A DNA stretch of 64,000 nt from Gigaspora margarita (GCA_009809945.1 WTPW01000937.1:185274-249273); one strand, 5' to 3'. Positions 23,825-35,865 are shown, counted from the first letter of the stretch. The notes: generated from the letters alone by a model not told the origin. Numbers and translations: made by a program.

Positions 23825-24060
23825 CTTTTCTTCAAGCAGATCCGTAAGTTACCAATTCTCTTTAACTCTTTCCTCCTGGCAACTCCTTACTTCAAATTTC
23901 AAATTCATTACTTTGCACTTCTCTATTACGTTACACATCAAGTTTCCTCTCCATAGCTTAACAAACTCAATACTAAACTGAGTGCTCCACATGTCCTTCA
24001 AAATACCAGCTTTGATAGCACCCTGTTTTATTCTTATTTCTGCAAGGATGCCTACTGTTT

Positions 24061-25592
24061 TCAACTATTTAATCTCTTTAGTACACTTGTTGCTTGCTTG
24101 GTTATAAGTGTACTTGCTAAAGATTTGAAATCCAGAACACCTCTATGAAAAAAAAGATTATTTGGAGTAGTTTGCGCAAGCCCTAGTCTTCTTTTGTATA
24201 ACCGAATTAATGGTTGGTGAATAAAATCCAACTCCTGCTCCGAGAATGTTGCAGTCTGTAAAATATACTCTAACTTTGGAAGGAGAATCTGATTATTTAT
24301 GTAACTAAGTTGGCTAGCTGTAACCCGTTTTTTTCCTAGCACATGTACGAAAGTGCCAACTATACTTCTAGCTATTCGTTTAATATTCACTATCTCTTTG
24401 GATGTAGATAAGTAGACGCCCAAAAATTTTACATCACAGAGTATTTTCCGCAACCAGTTTGGCCTTACAGAATGAAATGTTCTTATCTTGACCTAAAAGC
24501 CTGAGTTCAATACTACAAGCTTAGATTTGCTACCATTTATTTCAATATCGTTAATATAAAAGAACTGTTCTGCAATTTCAATTGTTCTCTCCATCTGTTC
24601 CTTTGAAGTAGCAATCCATGTGGTATTATCCGCATACGCCAAGACTGCCTGACATATATTTAAAGAACTTTCTACAATTCCATTTGCATTAAGGTTACTC
24701 ACTTTTGCTACAAAACCTAGATTCTTATCCTTTTGCACTCTTTTTAGCAAAGGATTGTAAAAAATACGCCAGACCAGAGGGGAAATCACCTCTCCCTGAT
24801 CGATTCCATCCTCTGCCGTAAATTCTTTCATAAGACCATAGCTTATAATTACTCTCATACAACTATTTTTATACAGATTGATAATAAACTTTATCAAAAT
24901 TTGTGGAATTTTGATCCTTTGTAGTGCTTTTTCTAATATTAAAAGGCTAACAGAATCGAAAGCCTTTTTTATATCCTGAAAAAGGAGCTATAATTCCTTG
25001 TTCTTCTCTTGGGCCTCTTCTAACAGTGCATTTAATATGTGAATCGGCTCCTCTGTTGAGTCTTCGGGCAAACTGGCGAAATTTGGGCCTTGAAGAATAT
25101 TTTTTCAATACAAACTTTGCTTAACCTTTTGGTTATAACCCTAGTAACACATTTGCAAAATGCTTCTAATAATGCTATTGGTCTAACCCTTTCGAGGTCA
25201 AACCCCCAATCTTCATCTTTGGGTATCGTATATATTTGTGCCACTTTCCACTTGTCCAGAATGCAGCCCCTTGTCAAACAAAGATTCGCAAAGTTCTTAA
25301 AAATAATCTGAACTTTATGGTTTGCCTGCTTAATTAGCTTATACATTACATTAAAAATTCCTGGAGCTGATTTCAGTTTTACCTCATTGAGCATTAACAT
25401 CCATTCTTCTATATCTATTGGAGATAAAACTGGGTTGTACCATTCCTCTTCGACCCTACTTAAAGGCTGGTACACCCTTTTCCAATCCTCGCTTAACTGG
25501 TCCCATTGAGGGTTTCTCTTCCTAAATTGCTTTTTAAAATGCTCTTCCATTTTTGCCAGAACTTCCTCTAGTTCAACAACTAATTTAAGCAA
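24061..25592 (-). pseudogene. LINE reverse transcriptase, broken
   Basis: Frames 25592-25032 (fingers: KSAPGIFNVMYKLIKQA, WKVAQIYTIPKDED, RPIALLEAFCK), 24897-24493 ([17 protein letters not shown], then [10 protein letters not shown] where YADD would be expected) and 24453-24061 (FLGVYLSTSKE and thumb). Motif A falls in the gap between the first two frames. The second Asp of the xxDD box reads Asn here, a loss of a catalytic residue. Confidence 0.85.
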
Positions 25593-26061
25593 TCCTCCTC
25601 TTTTACTAATATTCTATCTAATGCTACTTTGCTACAGGGCTTTTCCAAAATGCTTGTTAATATCCGCTTATATTCATATACTATCATCTCACACCTTCTA
25701 TTCACATATGCTTTTATCTCTTTCTCTTTCTGCAATTAATTTTCACTAATAATCTTACTTTCAATTGCTTTCCACCAAAGAACCGCTTTATCCAACCAAT
25801 TTTCCAAATCAGTCACATCGACTTCGTCGATACTTGCACTCGCCCTTGCATTAATACTTCTAATTTTACAATTCCAGCCTCAAACTGCGTGTAAACTCAT
25901 ACCATTGTCTCTACTTTTCCTAATACTACTAATCAAATACCCTAAATCTTTTGCTATTTTCTGAAATGTTGCTTCTTTGAGTTCGATCTTCCTTTCTTTT
26001 CTAATTCCCACCTTTCGCTTTGGTAGTGACTCCTCTGCTGCCTTTCAAATTGAAGACTCTA

Positions 26062-27099
26062 TTATATTCCAGACTTGACTAAGCTTATATCATGCTCGTG
26101 TACAGATTGATTTAAATTCTCTCTATCTTCCTTCATGAGATGTTTGGGAACTCTTGTTTTTAACTTGTTCCACAATAGTGCCTGGTAGCTTTCCCAATCC
26201 TCCTGCTTTGCACTATCCAACTTCCACACTGTTCTTTCTGTTGCCTGAGTTCCCAATACATCTCCTCTACAAAAATTGTTTTGTTTCAGGGACCAAACGA
26301 CCAGAGGCAAGTTATGGTCACTACCCGTAACTGTTTCCATTTCTTGAATATCCGCTTTATTTAATCTTTTCATCATAGCTTCTGAGACCCATATTTGGTC
26401 AATACGTGACTTTGTATGTCCATTACTCCAAGTATATTTCCTACTATGAGGATTTAATTTTCTAAAAGCATCGCAAAATTGCATTTTTTTTCTAGCCACG
26501 TGAAAAGAGTAAATTTTTTGTTGATATTCGTCTGCAGGAATTTATCTAAGGACTTATCTGGTATATGATTGAAATCTCTCATTAAAATGATATGCCAAGT
26601 TTCATTATGCATCTTGAGTACTTCCTTGATTTTTTCGGCAACTACCTTCATATTTCCCTCATCATTTGGGAGTAGGTATACTGTTATTACTAGTAACTTG
26701 CATTTTTTTAAAAAAGAACTTAGCCCACATTAAATACTCATTGTATCTTTCTATTCTACCCAGGTGTTTCTCAATACCTTTTCTAACAAGTAGATCTGTA
26801 CCAGAACCTTTGTACTTATCTGGTACTGCACTCAACCAAAAACTACTAAAGTCCCTTAAATTTTTAGCCAAAAATTTTGCTTCCCTTTCCTTTAAGTTCG
26901 TTTCTGCAATTCCAATCAAATCTATCTTTTCATTTGCTGCCCATGAAGACAAAAATTCTAACTTATGTCCCTGTGTTTTAAGACCGTTAATGTTATGAAA
27001 CCCACATCCAATGTTCTTTACTCCTATCATCTTCTTTTGTACGATACTACCACTACTTTTAGGTACCGCACTGTTCACATATACAACTGGGGCACCCAT
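26062..27099 (-). pseudogene. LINE endonuclease domain, broken
   Basis: Frames 27099-26662, 26651-26454 and 26499-26062 give the EEP/APE endonuclease in order: GFHNINGLK (catalytic Asn), LIGIAETNLKE (catalytic Glu), WHIILMRDFNHIP (D-x-N motif), SRIDQIWVSE and VTGSDHNLPLV (SDH). It nicks the target strand. At least two frame breaks split the domain. Confidence 0.82.
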
Positions 27100-27152
27100 T
27101 AGGAGTGCTGTGGGCTTCCCATCTCTTTCTGTCTTCCCTCAATTCTATCAAG

Positions 27153-30100
27153 TCACCTTAATATCTCCTCTAGAATAGTACTTCCTTCAAAAGCCTCTTT
27201 TTGTCTTGTCAGGAAGGGAGTTTTACTCATGTTGCCTTTATTCATGTAACTTTCTGTCTTGAAATAATTTTGTTGGCCAAGTGACTTATTCATAATGAGC
27301 ATTCGATCCTCTCTTTTTTTACCTTTAGAATTACTACTTTCACTTTCTTCCATATGCTCAACCCTATATCTTTCTTTAGAATTTAACTTGGGTTCAGACC
27401 GTACTTTGAACTTCTATGCTTTTGTTATTCTTTCATAAGTGACCACTCTAGTTTCGTATTATAATAGAAAACTTGCTCTGTCTGACCTTTCAAAAAATCC
27501 TCTTCATTGCCAAAGTAAATACTGGCTGTGCCTCGTTGATTCCAATTTCTATTTGATGAGATATAGACTGCTCTGGTGTTAACACCTTTTAACTGCCGAA
27601 GCAAAGCTGTCTCAACTGCTGTTGTGGGCACGTTTCTAACAATTGCCTTAAATTTATTTCTTTCCCACAAGGTATCCTTATCAAATTTCCCTTGTGTTAG
27701 TCAAACCATTTTTCTATTTTCATAATGTATTCCCTATGAACTTTCTACGAACTCTTCTCTTCTAGCATTTTTTGGCCAGAGCTCTATGAAGGCTGCTTTC
27801 GACCTTTTGCTTACTAAAAATTCTTTAACTATATCCATTCCGTAAAAACTTAAATTTCTTCTAATTTGTCTAGCTCTAGCTTCTAGAGGAAGATCCCATA
27901 TTGTTACTTCCATTTTCCATTTAGAGAACTTCTCATTTGAACTCTTCTGAGTGAAAAACTCTTTTATTTCAATCCTAGATGTTGTGTCAAATTCACTAGA
28001 GTTCTGCCTACTAATTTCTGGTTTTGTTAATGTTCTTGAAACTTTAATTTCTCTTTCGTCTCCTACTAATAATTTGCTATTTCCAGAAGTTTCTTGTACA
28101 TCTTGCATCTTCGTTCCATCATGTGTTATACCTAGTGTTCTGACCCGGGTAAGTATCACCCAGGTCACCTGCGGGTGGGCGGGTGACCCAGGTTGAGTTA
28201 TAGCCCACCCGGGTGGTCTACCCGCGGGTGACCCGCGGGTCACCCTTGGGTCAACCCATGGGTCACCCGTGGTTCAACCCGCGGGTCAGTGACCTGATTA
28301 TAATATACAGGAAGTTGATCTGCAATAAATAGATAATATTTTATCTTATTTGATCTTTTTTTTTAACGTATTTTTTTTTCTTTTTCTTTTATTTAAATTT
28401 TTTATTTTTTTTTATTTTATTAAATTTTTTTATTTTATTTATTTAAATTTTTTTTATAACGTTACATTTTTTTTTACATTTTTTTAAGATCTTTTCGATC
28501 TTTTATTTAAATTTTTAAATCAGAAATGTCGAATACAAGTAACATACATTACATAACCAATACACATGCAATACAATACGCATACTACACTACAACAGTC
28601 GGTAAGTATTACAGAATCAGAAAATTTTTAAATCAGAAATGCCGAATACAAGTAACATATATACTAAGATTAGTATTAGTTTTTTATGTTTTTCTTTTTT
28701 TTTTTTTTTTTTTTTTACTAACTATTTCTTTCTTCTATAGGTTTTGTATACTGCCGGCAAGAGTAAAATAGCATAATATTCAGAGATCTCGACCTTGAAG
28801 TGTTGGAACTGACTAAGATAAGTATTAGTTCTTTTTTTTTTTTGCTTGTCTTCTTTTTTATTTTTCGGTTTTTTTTTTGGCTAAATACTCCTTTCTTCTA
28901 TAGGTTATGTGTACTACTAGGAAGAGTGGAATGGCATGAAGATTTAGAGATCTCGACTTAGAGATCTCAACCCGGAAGTGCTAAGACTAAGTACCAGTTT
29001 TTTTATTGTATTTCTTTTTATTTTTCATTCTTTTTTGCTAATTACTTCTTTCTTTTATAGACTTTGTGTACTGCCGGCAAGAGGAAATGGCATAAAGATT
29101 CAGAGATCTCGATCCGGAAAGGGTGAAATGGCATAAAGTTTCAGAGATCTCGACACGAAAGTGCTAGAACTGGCACAAGATAAGTGTTTATTCTTTTTTC
29201 GTGCTTTCTTTGTTATTTGTTCTTTTTTACTAATTACTTTTTTTCTAGGTTTTGTATACTGCTGGGAAGGTTAAATAGAAGAGATTCGGGAAGTGGTTAG
29301 TCACATTATAGTTGTTGATGGGTTTGTTAAGAGTATTACATTAGTACCAAGAAAGGAGCAATTAGTTAGTTTAGTAGTTGATAGTTAGATTAGCGCAAAT
29401 GTGTAAAAATTAACTAAATTTAAATAATAATATAAACTTAGTTTCAGAATTTGGTATAGTTTCGGAATTTTGGCATAATTTTTCAAAATAGTTTCAGGCA
29501 GCATCATTACCCGCGGGTGACCCATAGCAGAATTTTTTTTATTACCCAGTGTTCACCCGGGTCACCCAGGTGGCCCACCCGCGGGTGACCCGTAGCAGAA
29601 TTTTTTCTATTACCTAGTGTTCACCCGGGTCACCCAGGTGACCCACCCGCGGGTGACCCGGGTTGGGATTTTTGTGACGGGTCAGAACACTAGTTATACC
29701 TATATAACTCCCCAGTGATTCCTCTTCCGGAGTGTCCAGTAGTTCTTCTTTAACTATATTTTCTGACTTCTGTGTTTTTGTTCTGGCTCACTTTTCCACT
29801 GGACCCTCTTTTCGGCTAGTACTAATTTCTGTTATGAATTCTATCTTCTCTCTTTTTTTGTTACTTCTCACCATATTTCTAGTGATGTTAGACGGTGCCC
29901 ATCTTGAGCTAAAAATGTCTTCTGTTTCTATGAATGTGCTAGAATTTTCCACTGAAGGTACCAAGTGTCCTAATATGTCTATTTTATTCTTTGCTAAACT
30001 TTCTATTTCCATACTTTCTGTCTCTTCTATCTCTTCTCTACTACTTTTCTCATATATTTGTTTTGCGCCAACAGTTTTGCTTTCACTTGCTAGATTTTTT

Positions 30101-30153
30101 AGCACCTTACTTTCAATCTCTTCTAAACCATAACCAGTTGTTCCGCATTCCAT
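27153..30153 (-). pseudogene. LINE ORF1-like region (RNA-binding), broken
   Basis: Minus-strand frames 30153-29788 (charged, low complexity), 28243-27734, 27670-27425 and 27353-27153, separated by the hAT insertion and several frame breaks. Two segments look RRM-like: MEVTIWDLPLEARARQIRR with KSKAAFIELW-type text near 27780-27910, and FKAIVRNVPTTAVETALLRQ with GTASIYFGNEEDF near 27430-27660. ORF1 proteins of such LINEs bind the element's RNA. RRM assignment is by eye only. Confidence 0.55.
28133..29692. mobile_element. non-autonomous hAT element with GC-rich ends (1560 bp)
   Basis: Ends TAGTGTTCTGACCCG and CGGGTCAGAACACTA-like, with GTTATACC duplicated at 28125-28132 and 29693-29700. Both subterminal zones (28140-28290 and 29505-29665) are packed with GGGTGACCC/CCCGCGGGT palindromes, a sharp GC contrast with the AT-rich interior. 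The interior (28510-29280) has about four to five tandem cassettes, each with a long T tract, CTTCTATAGG, TTTTGTATACTGCCGGCAAG and CAGAGATCTCGA. No transposase frame is seen. Confidence 0.87.
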
Positions 30154-31231
30154 CTTTAGCAGACATTTTTTCCTTAGCTGTAACTTCTCCTTACTGCTTT
30201 TTTCTCCTACCTCTTCTTCTTGAATTTCCTTCAGCTGCTTCTCCGTAATTTTGCGGTAATTTTCAAAAAGATGTCTTATTATTAAATCACTTTATAAAGT
30301 TGCAGTATTTGGAATATGTGAAGATGCTTTTTCTCGTCAGGTAATTATTTAAAATAATAATGTTATAGTATAATATAATTTTAATTAATTAATATATTTA
30401 ATATTTAAGATTAATTATTTAATTGAAGAAAAAGAAATGGTTGGAAAAGGAGCAGATGCTGTAATTTCATTAGTTCATAATTATTTTGAAAATCATGGAC
30501 TTGGAGAAAAACATATAATTATACATGCTGATAATTGTGCAGGACAAAATAAAAATAATGCAATAATTAAATATTTTGCATGGAGAATAATAATGAAATT
30601 ACATTCAACTATTACTTATTCATTTATGGTTGCTGGACATACTAAATTTTCTCCAGATAGATTTTTTGGGCTATTAAAATTAAAATTATGAAATTCTGAA
30701 GTTGATAATTTAGAAGATTTAGCACAAGTTGTTAGAAATTCTACAACAAATAATTATAATATACTTCAATTAGTTATAGAAAATAATCAACGCAAAGTAA
30801 CTTTTTTTAATTAGACAGAATTTTTAAACAATTATTTTGATACAGTTCCTCAAATTTTAAAACAGCATCACTTTTATTTTAGTCAAGATAATATTGGTCA
30901 TGTTATTATTAAATCTTCAATTGATGGAACTGAACAAAAAATTTTTTTAATTCGACATAATCAATTACTACCAACTATAGATTCATTTCCTATATTAAAA
31001 AAATCACCAGGATTATCTGCTATGCGACAATAGTATCTTTATGAAGAAGTAAGAAAACATATACAAAATCTATTAAAACAAGATGATTATTGTTCAATGC
31101 ATCAAATTCCAAAACCTAAAAAAGAAGCATAAATTAAGGTATTTAATTTATAAGATTTTAATATTAAAAAAAATAAAAAAAACATTCTTTGCTACAATTA
31201 TATAAAAATTAATTTAATTTATTTTTTATTA

Positions 31232-32195
31232 GGGGAGCGCCATTTATCATCTGATTTTTTGCTACTAAGAGGCTACCCCCCCTACCCCCCACCTGATCAT
31301 CAAATACTGTGATTTGATTGGCTAAAATTATTAAAATTTTAAAATTTTTTAAATTCTAATATTAAATAACTCTTGAACCAGCGATCCGTTTTGGATGATT
31401 TTACTACCAAAATGCTCGCCTCAATGAGGCGATTCCAACGAGCCTAAAATCATCAAAATCCAATCACAGGATCCCAAGATCGTTATAGATTTGTATTGCT
31501 TTAATTATATTATTTCGTATATATTAAAAATTATTATTAAAGAGCTTATAAACTTTAATATTAAATAATTCTTGAATCAGTGATCCGATTTGAATGATTT
31601 TACTACCAAAATGCTCGTCTCAATGAGACGATTCTAATGAACCTAAAATCGTTAAATTCTGATCACTGGATCCAGAGATCGTTATAGATTTGTATTATTT
31701 TTAATAGATTATATTAAAATAACACAAATATATAACGATCTCTGGATCCCGTGATCAGAATTTAACGATTTTAGGTTCATTAGAATCGTCTCATTGAGAC
31801 GAGCATTTTGATAGTAAAATCATCCAAAATGGATCACTGTTTCAAGAGTTATTTAATATTAAAGTTTATAAGGTCTTTAATAATAATTTTTAATATATAC
31901 GAAAATAATATAATTAAAGCAGTACAAATCTATAACGATCTTGGGATCCTGTGAATGGATTTTGATAATTTTAGGCTCGTTGGAATCGTCTCATTGAGGC
32001 GAACATTTTGGTAGTAAAATCATCCAAAAAAGATCACTGGTTCAAGAGTTATTTAATATTAAATTTTAAAAATTTTAAAAATTTTTAAAAAATTTTAATA
32101 ATTTTAGCCAATCAAAAGTTATCTGCTATTAGGACCTGATAATTGTCTGACCCTCCCCCACTACCCTAAAAATCAGATGATAAATGGCGCTCCCC
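31232..32195. mobile_element. near-perfect palindromic element (964 bp)
   Basis: Ends GGGGAGCGCCATTTATCATC and its complement, with TTA at 31229-31231 and 32196-32198 (possibly TTATTA). The arms run to the centre near 31713, so the whole element is one inverted repeat with about 480-bp arms. Each arm contains a direct duplication of a ~185-bp module (31370-31555 and 31556-31740). GGG/CCC ends with TTA suggest PIF/Harbinger. It lies 99 bp downstream of the DUF7869-like frame. No coding. Confidence 0.82.
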
Positions 32196-32311
32196 TTATT
32201 AATAATAAAATTTATCAATACTGTATAAAAAAACACTATAGTATTATAAATATGTAATATAGTATTTATTTTTATTAAATTATATTATTATATATATAAA
32301 TATAAAATTTT

Positions 32312-32825
32312 TTTTAACCTCCCTCCGCTATCCTGAAGGTCCTAGACACCTTAGGATTTTTGTCACTCTTCTAAGGCCAGTGTTATCATTCAGCGGAGAT
32401 CAGTGGCAGGCATATGGCCTCTGATTCGTCACCGAACTAATGAGATAACTCATGCTCCATTAAGTCCGTCTCTTTGATGTCCCGGGTACCTGGTCCCATG
32501 GTGTAGGACCTACTTTATCTAGGTCCGCAGTTCCCTAACTTCACATGACCCACAAGTCGGATTGCACTTTATAAGCTGGGTTTACTCAATGTTTACGTCA
32601 TTTGTGGACGGATTCACCTTATCTGGTCATTCCCAACCCCATGGCTATGCCAGTGGACTGCAATCTTACGTATGAATCTTTTGTTCTTTTCTTGAATAAG
32701 AAATCCTCTGAAGATCTTTCCCAGTCATGGTCCTAGCAAAAACTTGTCCCCTAGTTGGATTCGAACTCGCGACCTTGCGACTGTGACCTGGGAGCACTAA
32801 CCACTACGCTCTCGACCCACAGGTC
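32312..32825 (-). mobile_element. tRNA-derived SINE (~514 bp), minus strand
   Basis: On the minus strand the element starts near 32825 with a tRNA-like head: an A-box-like TAGTGGTTAGTGC and a B box GAGTTCGAATCC, spaced as in tRNA promoters. A long unrelated body follows, ending in an A-rich tail (T-run at 32308-32315 on plus). AATATAAAATTTT is duplicated at 32299-32311 and 32826-32838. RNA polymerase III would read it from the internal boxes and a LINE would mobilise it. Confidence 0.85.
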
Positions 32826-32838
32826 AATATAAAATTTT

Positions 32839-33297
32839 AAACTCTATTTAATAAAATATATGAAATAAAATAAATATAATTTTATTATTTGTATCTAGTT
32901 ATTAGCAAATTTACTTTAAATTTTAAAATACTATAATAAATAAATAACAAATTAAAAAATTTTTATTAATAAATTACCAAAAATAAATTTGCTAAAATTA
33001 TTTAGCTTACTTAGATTACTATTTATACTGTATTAAAGTATTTTTTTAATAAATTACAAAAAAAAATATATACTGTACTAGAATTGCTTAGCTAAATTAC
33101 TTAGATTAGAGTACATTTATTTATCACTCAGAGTGAGATTTGATATTTTTCACTCCCATGGTCAACCAATCAAATTTGATTACATAAAAACAAAAAACTT
33201 TTTTTAAAAATAAAATTGTTATTTTTTTTTATTAAAAATACTTTTATTTAAAAAATTACAATAAAAAATATAATATATTCAATACATAACATTAAAA
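32839..33297. other. AT-rich, no gene seen
   Basis: Homopolymer-rich AT sequence. CACTCAGAGTGAG near 33125 hints at a short hairpin, but I cannot delimit an element. Confidence 0.4.
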
Positions 33298-33568
33298 AAA
33301 GGTTAATATATTTGTAGCCATAGTTTACAATAAATTTTTTGTAGCTAGGGTCCATAACTAAGCTCAGACGTAATATAGTTAGTTAGGGTTAGTATAACAT
33401 TAAAGTTAGGATTAGGGTTAGAGTTAATGTCAAGATTAATACAAAATTGCAAGAGAAGCATTTTTTGTTAGTAACACAACAGGAGTTACCCTAGTAAAGT
33501 TTTGAGTTATTAAAAATTTTTGTAAAATGCAGTTACAGAAGCCATGGTTACAAATTTATTAATCCTTA
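33298..33568. mobile_element. MITE with ~28-bp inverted ends
   Basis: AAGGTTAATATATTTGTAGC at the left pairs with the reverse complement of the right end, AAGGATTAATAAATTTGTAA. The interior holds several GTTAGGGTTAG-like words. The target duplication is obscured by A runs on both sides. Confidence 0.6.
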
Positions 33569-33823
33569 AAAAAAAATAGAAATAAATCCTTATATTTCAT
33601 TCTTTCCAATTCCAAATCCCTACTAGCATTACACATCTCTGCCAATTTGTAATAATAGATGAATGCTTATAGTCATCTCCTATTTGATTAAATTAATAGA
33701 AATTTTTTACCTAGGTTATGCATCCCATTAGCATTCTCTATCACTACAAATTCTTAAAATAAATGAATGACTTATTTTCATCCTTTTTAACTACAATTCC
33801 CTTGTTGAATGCATTCTGTCCTA

Positions 33824-34099
33824 GAGTTAATACTTGGATCCAGATTTAATCATTTATATCCGGATTTAATCATTAGATCCAGATTTAATCATTAAATCCG
33901 GATTTAGCTATTAGATCCGGATAGGTGTAAGATCAGATTTAATTATGCAGGCATACTACCTCTGTCCGCTCACAAATCTGTTTCAGATATATTGTGACAA
34001 TACTAGATATCATTGTTAAAATCTGGATCTAACAATTAAATCTAGATTTAATGATTAAATCCGGATATAAATGATTAATCCGGATCCAAGTATTAACTC
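33824..34099. mobile_element. Tc1/mariner-type MITE (276 bp)
   Basis: Ends GAGTTAATACTTGGATCC and the complement, flanked by TA (33822-33823 and 34100-34101). Arms of about 75 bp are built from repeated GATTTAATCATT/ATCCGGAT words. Removing it restores a Sel1 exon word (GAATGCATTCTGTCC-ATCCTTTCC). Confidence 0.82.
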
Positions 34100-34998
34100 T
34101 ACTCTGTCCATCCTTTCCAACACCAATTCCTTCATTGAATGCTGTCTGTTCATCCTTTTCAACTTTGTCGAATGCCTTCTGTTCATCCTTTTCAACTCCA
34201 ATTCTTTCTTCGAATGCCTTCTGTTCATCTTTTCCAATTCATAAAAATATCCAAAATTAACGTCCTACTAGCGAACCCATCTCTGCTAATATTTGATAAT
34301 ACATGAATTCTTTATGCTAATCCTTTGTATCTTAAATTCCATTAAATCAATACAAATTTCTTACCTAGGCTATGCGTTCCATTAGCGTTTTCTATCGCAG
34401 CAGATTCTTGAAAATAAATGAATGTCTTATGTTCATCCTTTTCATCCTGTAAAAAAATTTTTTCCAAATATTTCCGCTATTTCTCTATATTTTTTGTGAA
34501 AACTCAGTGATGAAACGACAAAATCTAGATAGGTCGAATAATCTCCATGATTTGAGATTATAAATTTTAGCATTTATGGAAAAACATGAAATGTAAAACA
34601 TGGATTGACTTTTTTTATAGGGCCAACTCCAATTCCTTCGTCGAATGCCTTCTGTACACCCTTTTCAACTCCAATACCTTACCTTAGTCTTAAAAATATC
34701 CAACATTAATGTTCTATTAACGTCACCCTTCTCTGCCAATTTTTGATAATATATGAAGTTTCCTTTCCACTTCTAATTCTATTAAATTATTGCAAATTTC
34801 TTACCTAGGTTATGCGCTCCATCATTGTTTTCTATCGTTGCGCATTCTCGAAAATAAATGAATGCCTTATGATAATCCTTTTCAACTCCAATTCTCTTGT
34901 CGAATGCCTTTTGTTCATCCTTTTCAACTCAAATTCTTTCATCGAATGTCTTCTGTACATCCTTTTCAACTCCAACACCTCCATTTGTTCCAGTAGGT

Positions 34999-35865
34999 CA
35001 AAGTTGACGCCGAAATCCTTTTGTGCCAAATCCGAAAGTTTCGGGTTTCGGATTTTAGCTTCCGAAATATTATCCGAAACTCGAAACCTCACCCGAAACC
35101 CGAAACCTCATTCGAAACCCGAAACCTGAACATCAAAAACTACCCAAACTTCTATATACATTGATTGCATTAATGTATTGTATATCTCTTTCAATTATAC
35201 ATCAAATGCACTGATGTATGCTATGTATCTCTTCAATATACATCAATCGCACTGATGTATGTTATATATCTCCTTAAAGAATTCAATAAAATTTGATATT
35301 CAAGTTTACTTTTGCAAGCATCAGTTTTTTTACTTACTATGTAAAAACTGGTTACAATGTCAAGTAATAATAAGTAATAGTACGTCCAGATCTACTAATG
35401 ATCGAATTGATAAGTTACCTAAGTTACCACAGAATTAAATAAATTGTTGGTATCAAATACTTATCGATTCTTCATTAGCAATTTTTTCTATCGTCCTAGA
35501 ATTTTGAAATCAGTTGTAATAACTGTATGATATTAAAAATAAAAATGACCAGCTTTAAAAAACCCGAACAACCCGAGGCAGTGAAAATAAAAATTGCCAA
35601 AAACATAATTAAAAAAAGATCTATATAATTTTATAATTTATTCAAAAATAATTTTACATTTTGAGTTCATTAAAAATGAGTCAACTTCATAATAAACTTT
35701 AAAAGCTTCAATATTATATTTTTGAGTTTCGGATTATAGTTTTGGGTTTCGGATTATAGTTTCGGGGTTTCGGGTTTCGGAGTTTCGATTTTTTTGAAAC
35801 CAGTTTCGGATTAGAACCCTTCTGAAACTAGTTTCGGGTAGGGTTTCGTTTCGCCTCCAACTTTG
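34999..35865. mobile_element. non-autonomous hAT element (867 bp)
   Basis: Ends CAAAGTTGACGCCGAAA and TTTCGCCTCCAACTTTG, with CAGTAGGT at 34991-34998 and 35866-35873. Subterminal zones are dense in CGAAACC/GGTTTCGG words on both sides. A sister copy lies at 56634-57507. No coding. Confidence 0.88.

Larger units (their letters stand above)
21461..30281 (-). mobile_element. LINE with RNase H, near full length, minus strand
   Basis: Flanked by a 15-bp target duplication, TTAAATCACTTTATA, at 21446-21460 and 30282-30296. The 3' end is A-rich (T-run at about 21468-21478 on the plus strand) and the 5' end abuts the duplication at 30281, so this insertion is close to full length. Order from 5' to 3': ORF1-like region (30153 to 27153), endonuclease (27099-26062), reverse transcriptase (25592-24061), RNase H (23824-22640), zinc-finger tail (22355-21702). 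A hAT element lies inside at 28133-29692. Without it the LINE is about 7.25 kb. Many stops and frameshifts make it inactive. The clade looks like a fungal RNase H-bearing LINE; the exact clade is not assigned. Confidence 0.88.
20032..31132 (+). pseudogene. DUF7869-like gene, interrupted by a LINE
   Basis: Exons read in order through GT-AG introns: 20032-20765, 20832-21144, 21220-21379, 21433-21460 then (after the LINE) 30297-30340, and 30420-31132. Landmarks: SPRSDLCIKCKTMRF (Cys-x2-Cys), IIIHADNCAGQNKNN (hallmark of the DUF7869-type domain), FMVAGHTKFSPDRFFG. I assign the family from these motifs from memory. It resembles a transposase-like DDE fold, but its function is not established. Removing the LINE restores the exon reading GAIYFKSLYKVAVFG. 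Three in-frame stops (30689, 30812, 31031) show that the copy was also decaying by point changes. The first exon is not seen. Confidence 0.72.

Noticed and set aside
25090-25311. Plus-strand frames across the LINE (also 22156, 22776, 22981, 26666, 27951, 29732, 29991)
   Set aside because: These are shadows opposite the LINE's minus-strand coding frames.
32730-32825. tRNA gene
   Set aside because: The A- and B-box-like sequences belong to the head of a SINE with its own target duplication; no complete cloverleaf is evident.
33340-33430. GTTAGGGTTAG-like words resembling telomere repeats
   Set aside because: Only a few degenerate copies inside a MITE; no array, not at a sequence end.
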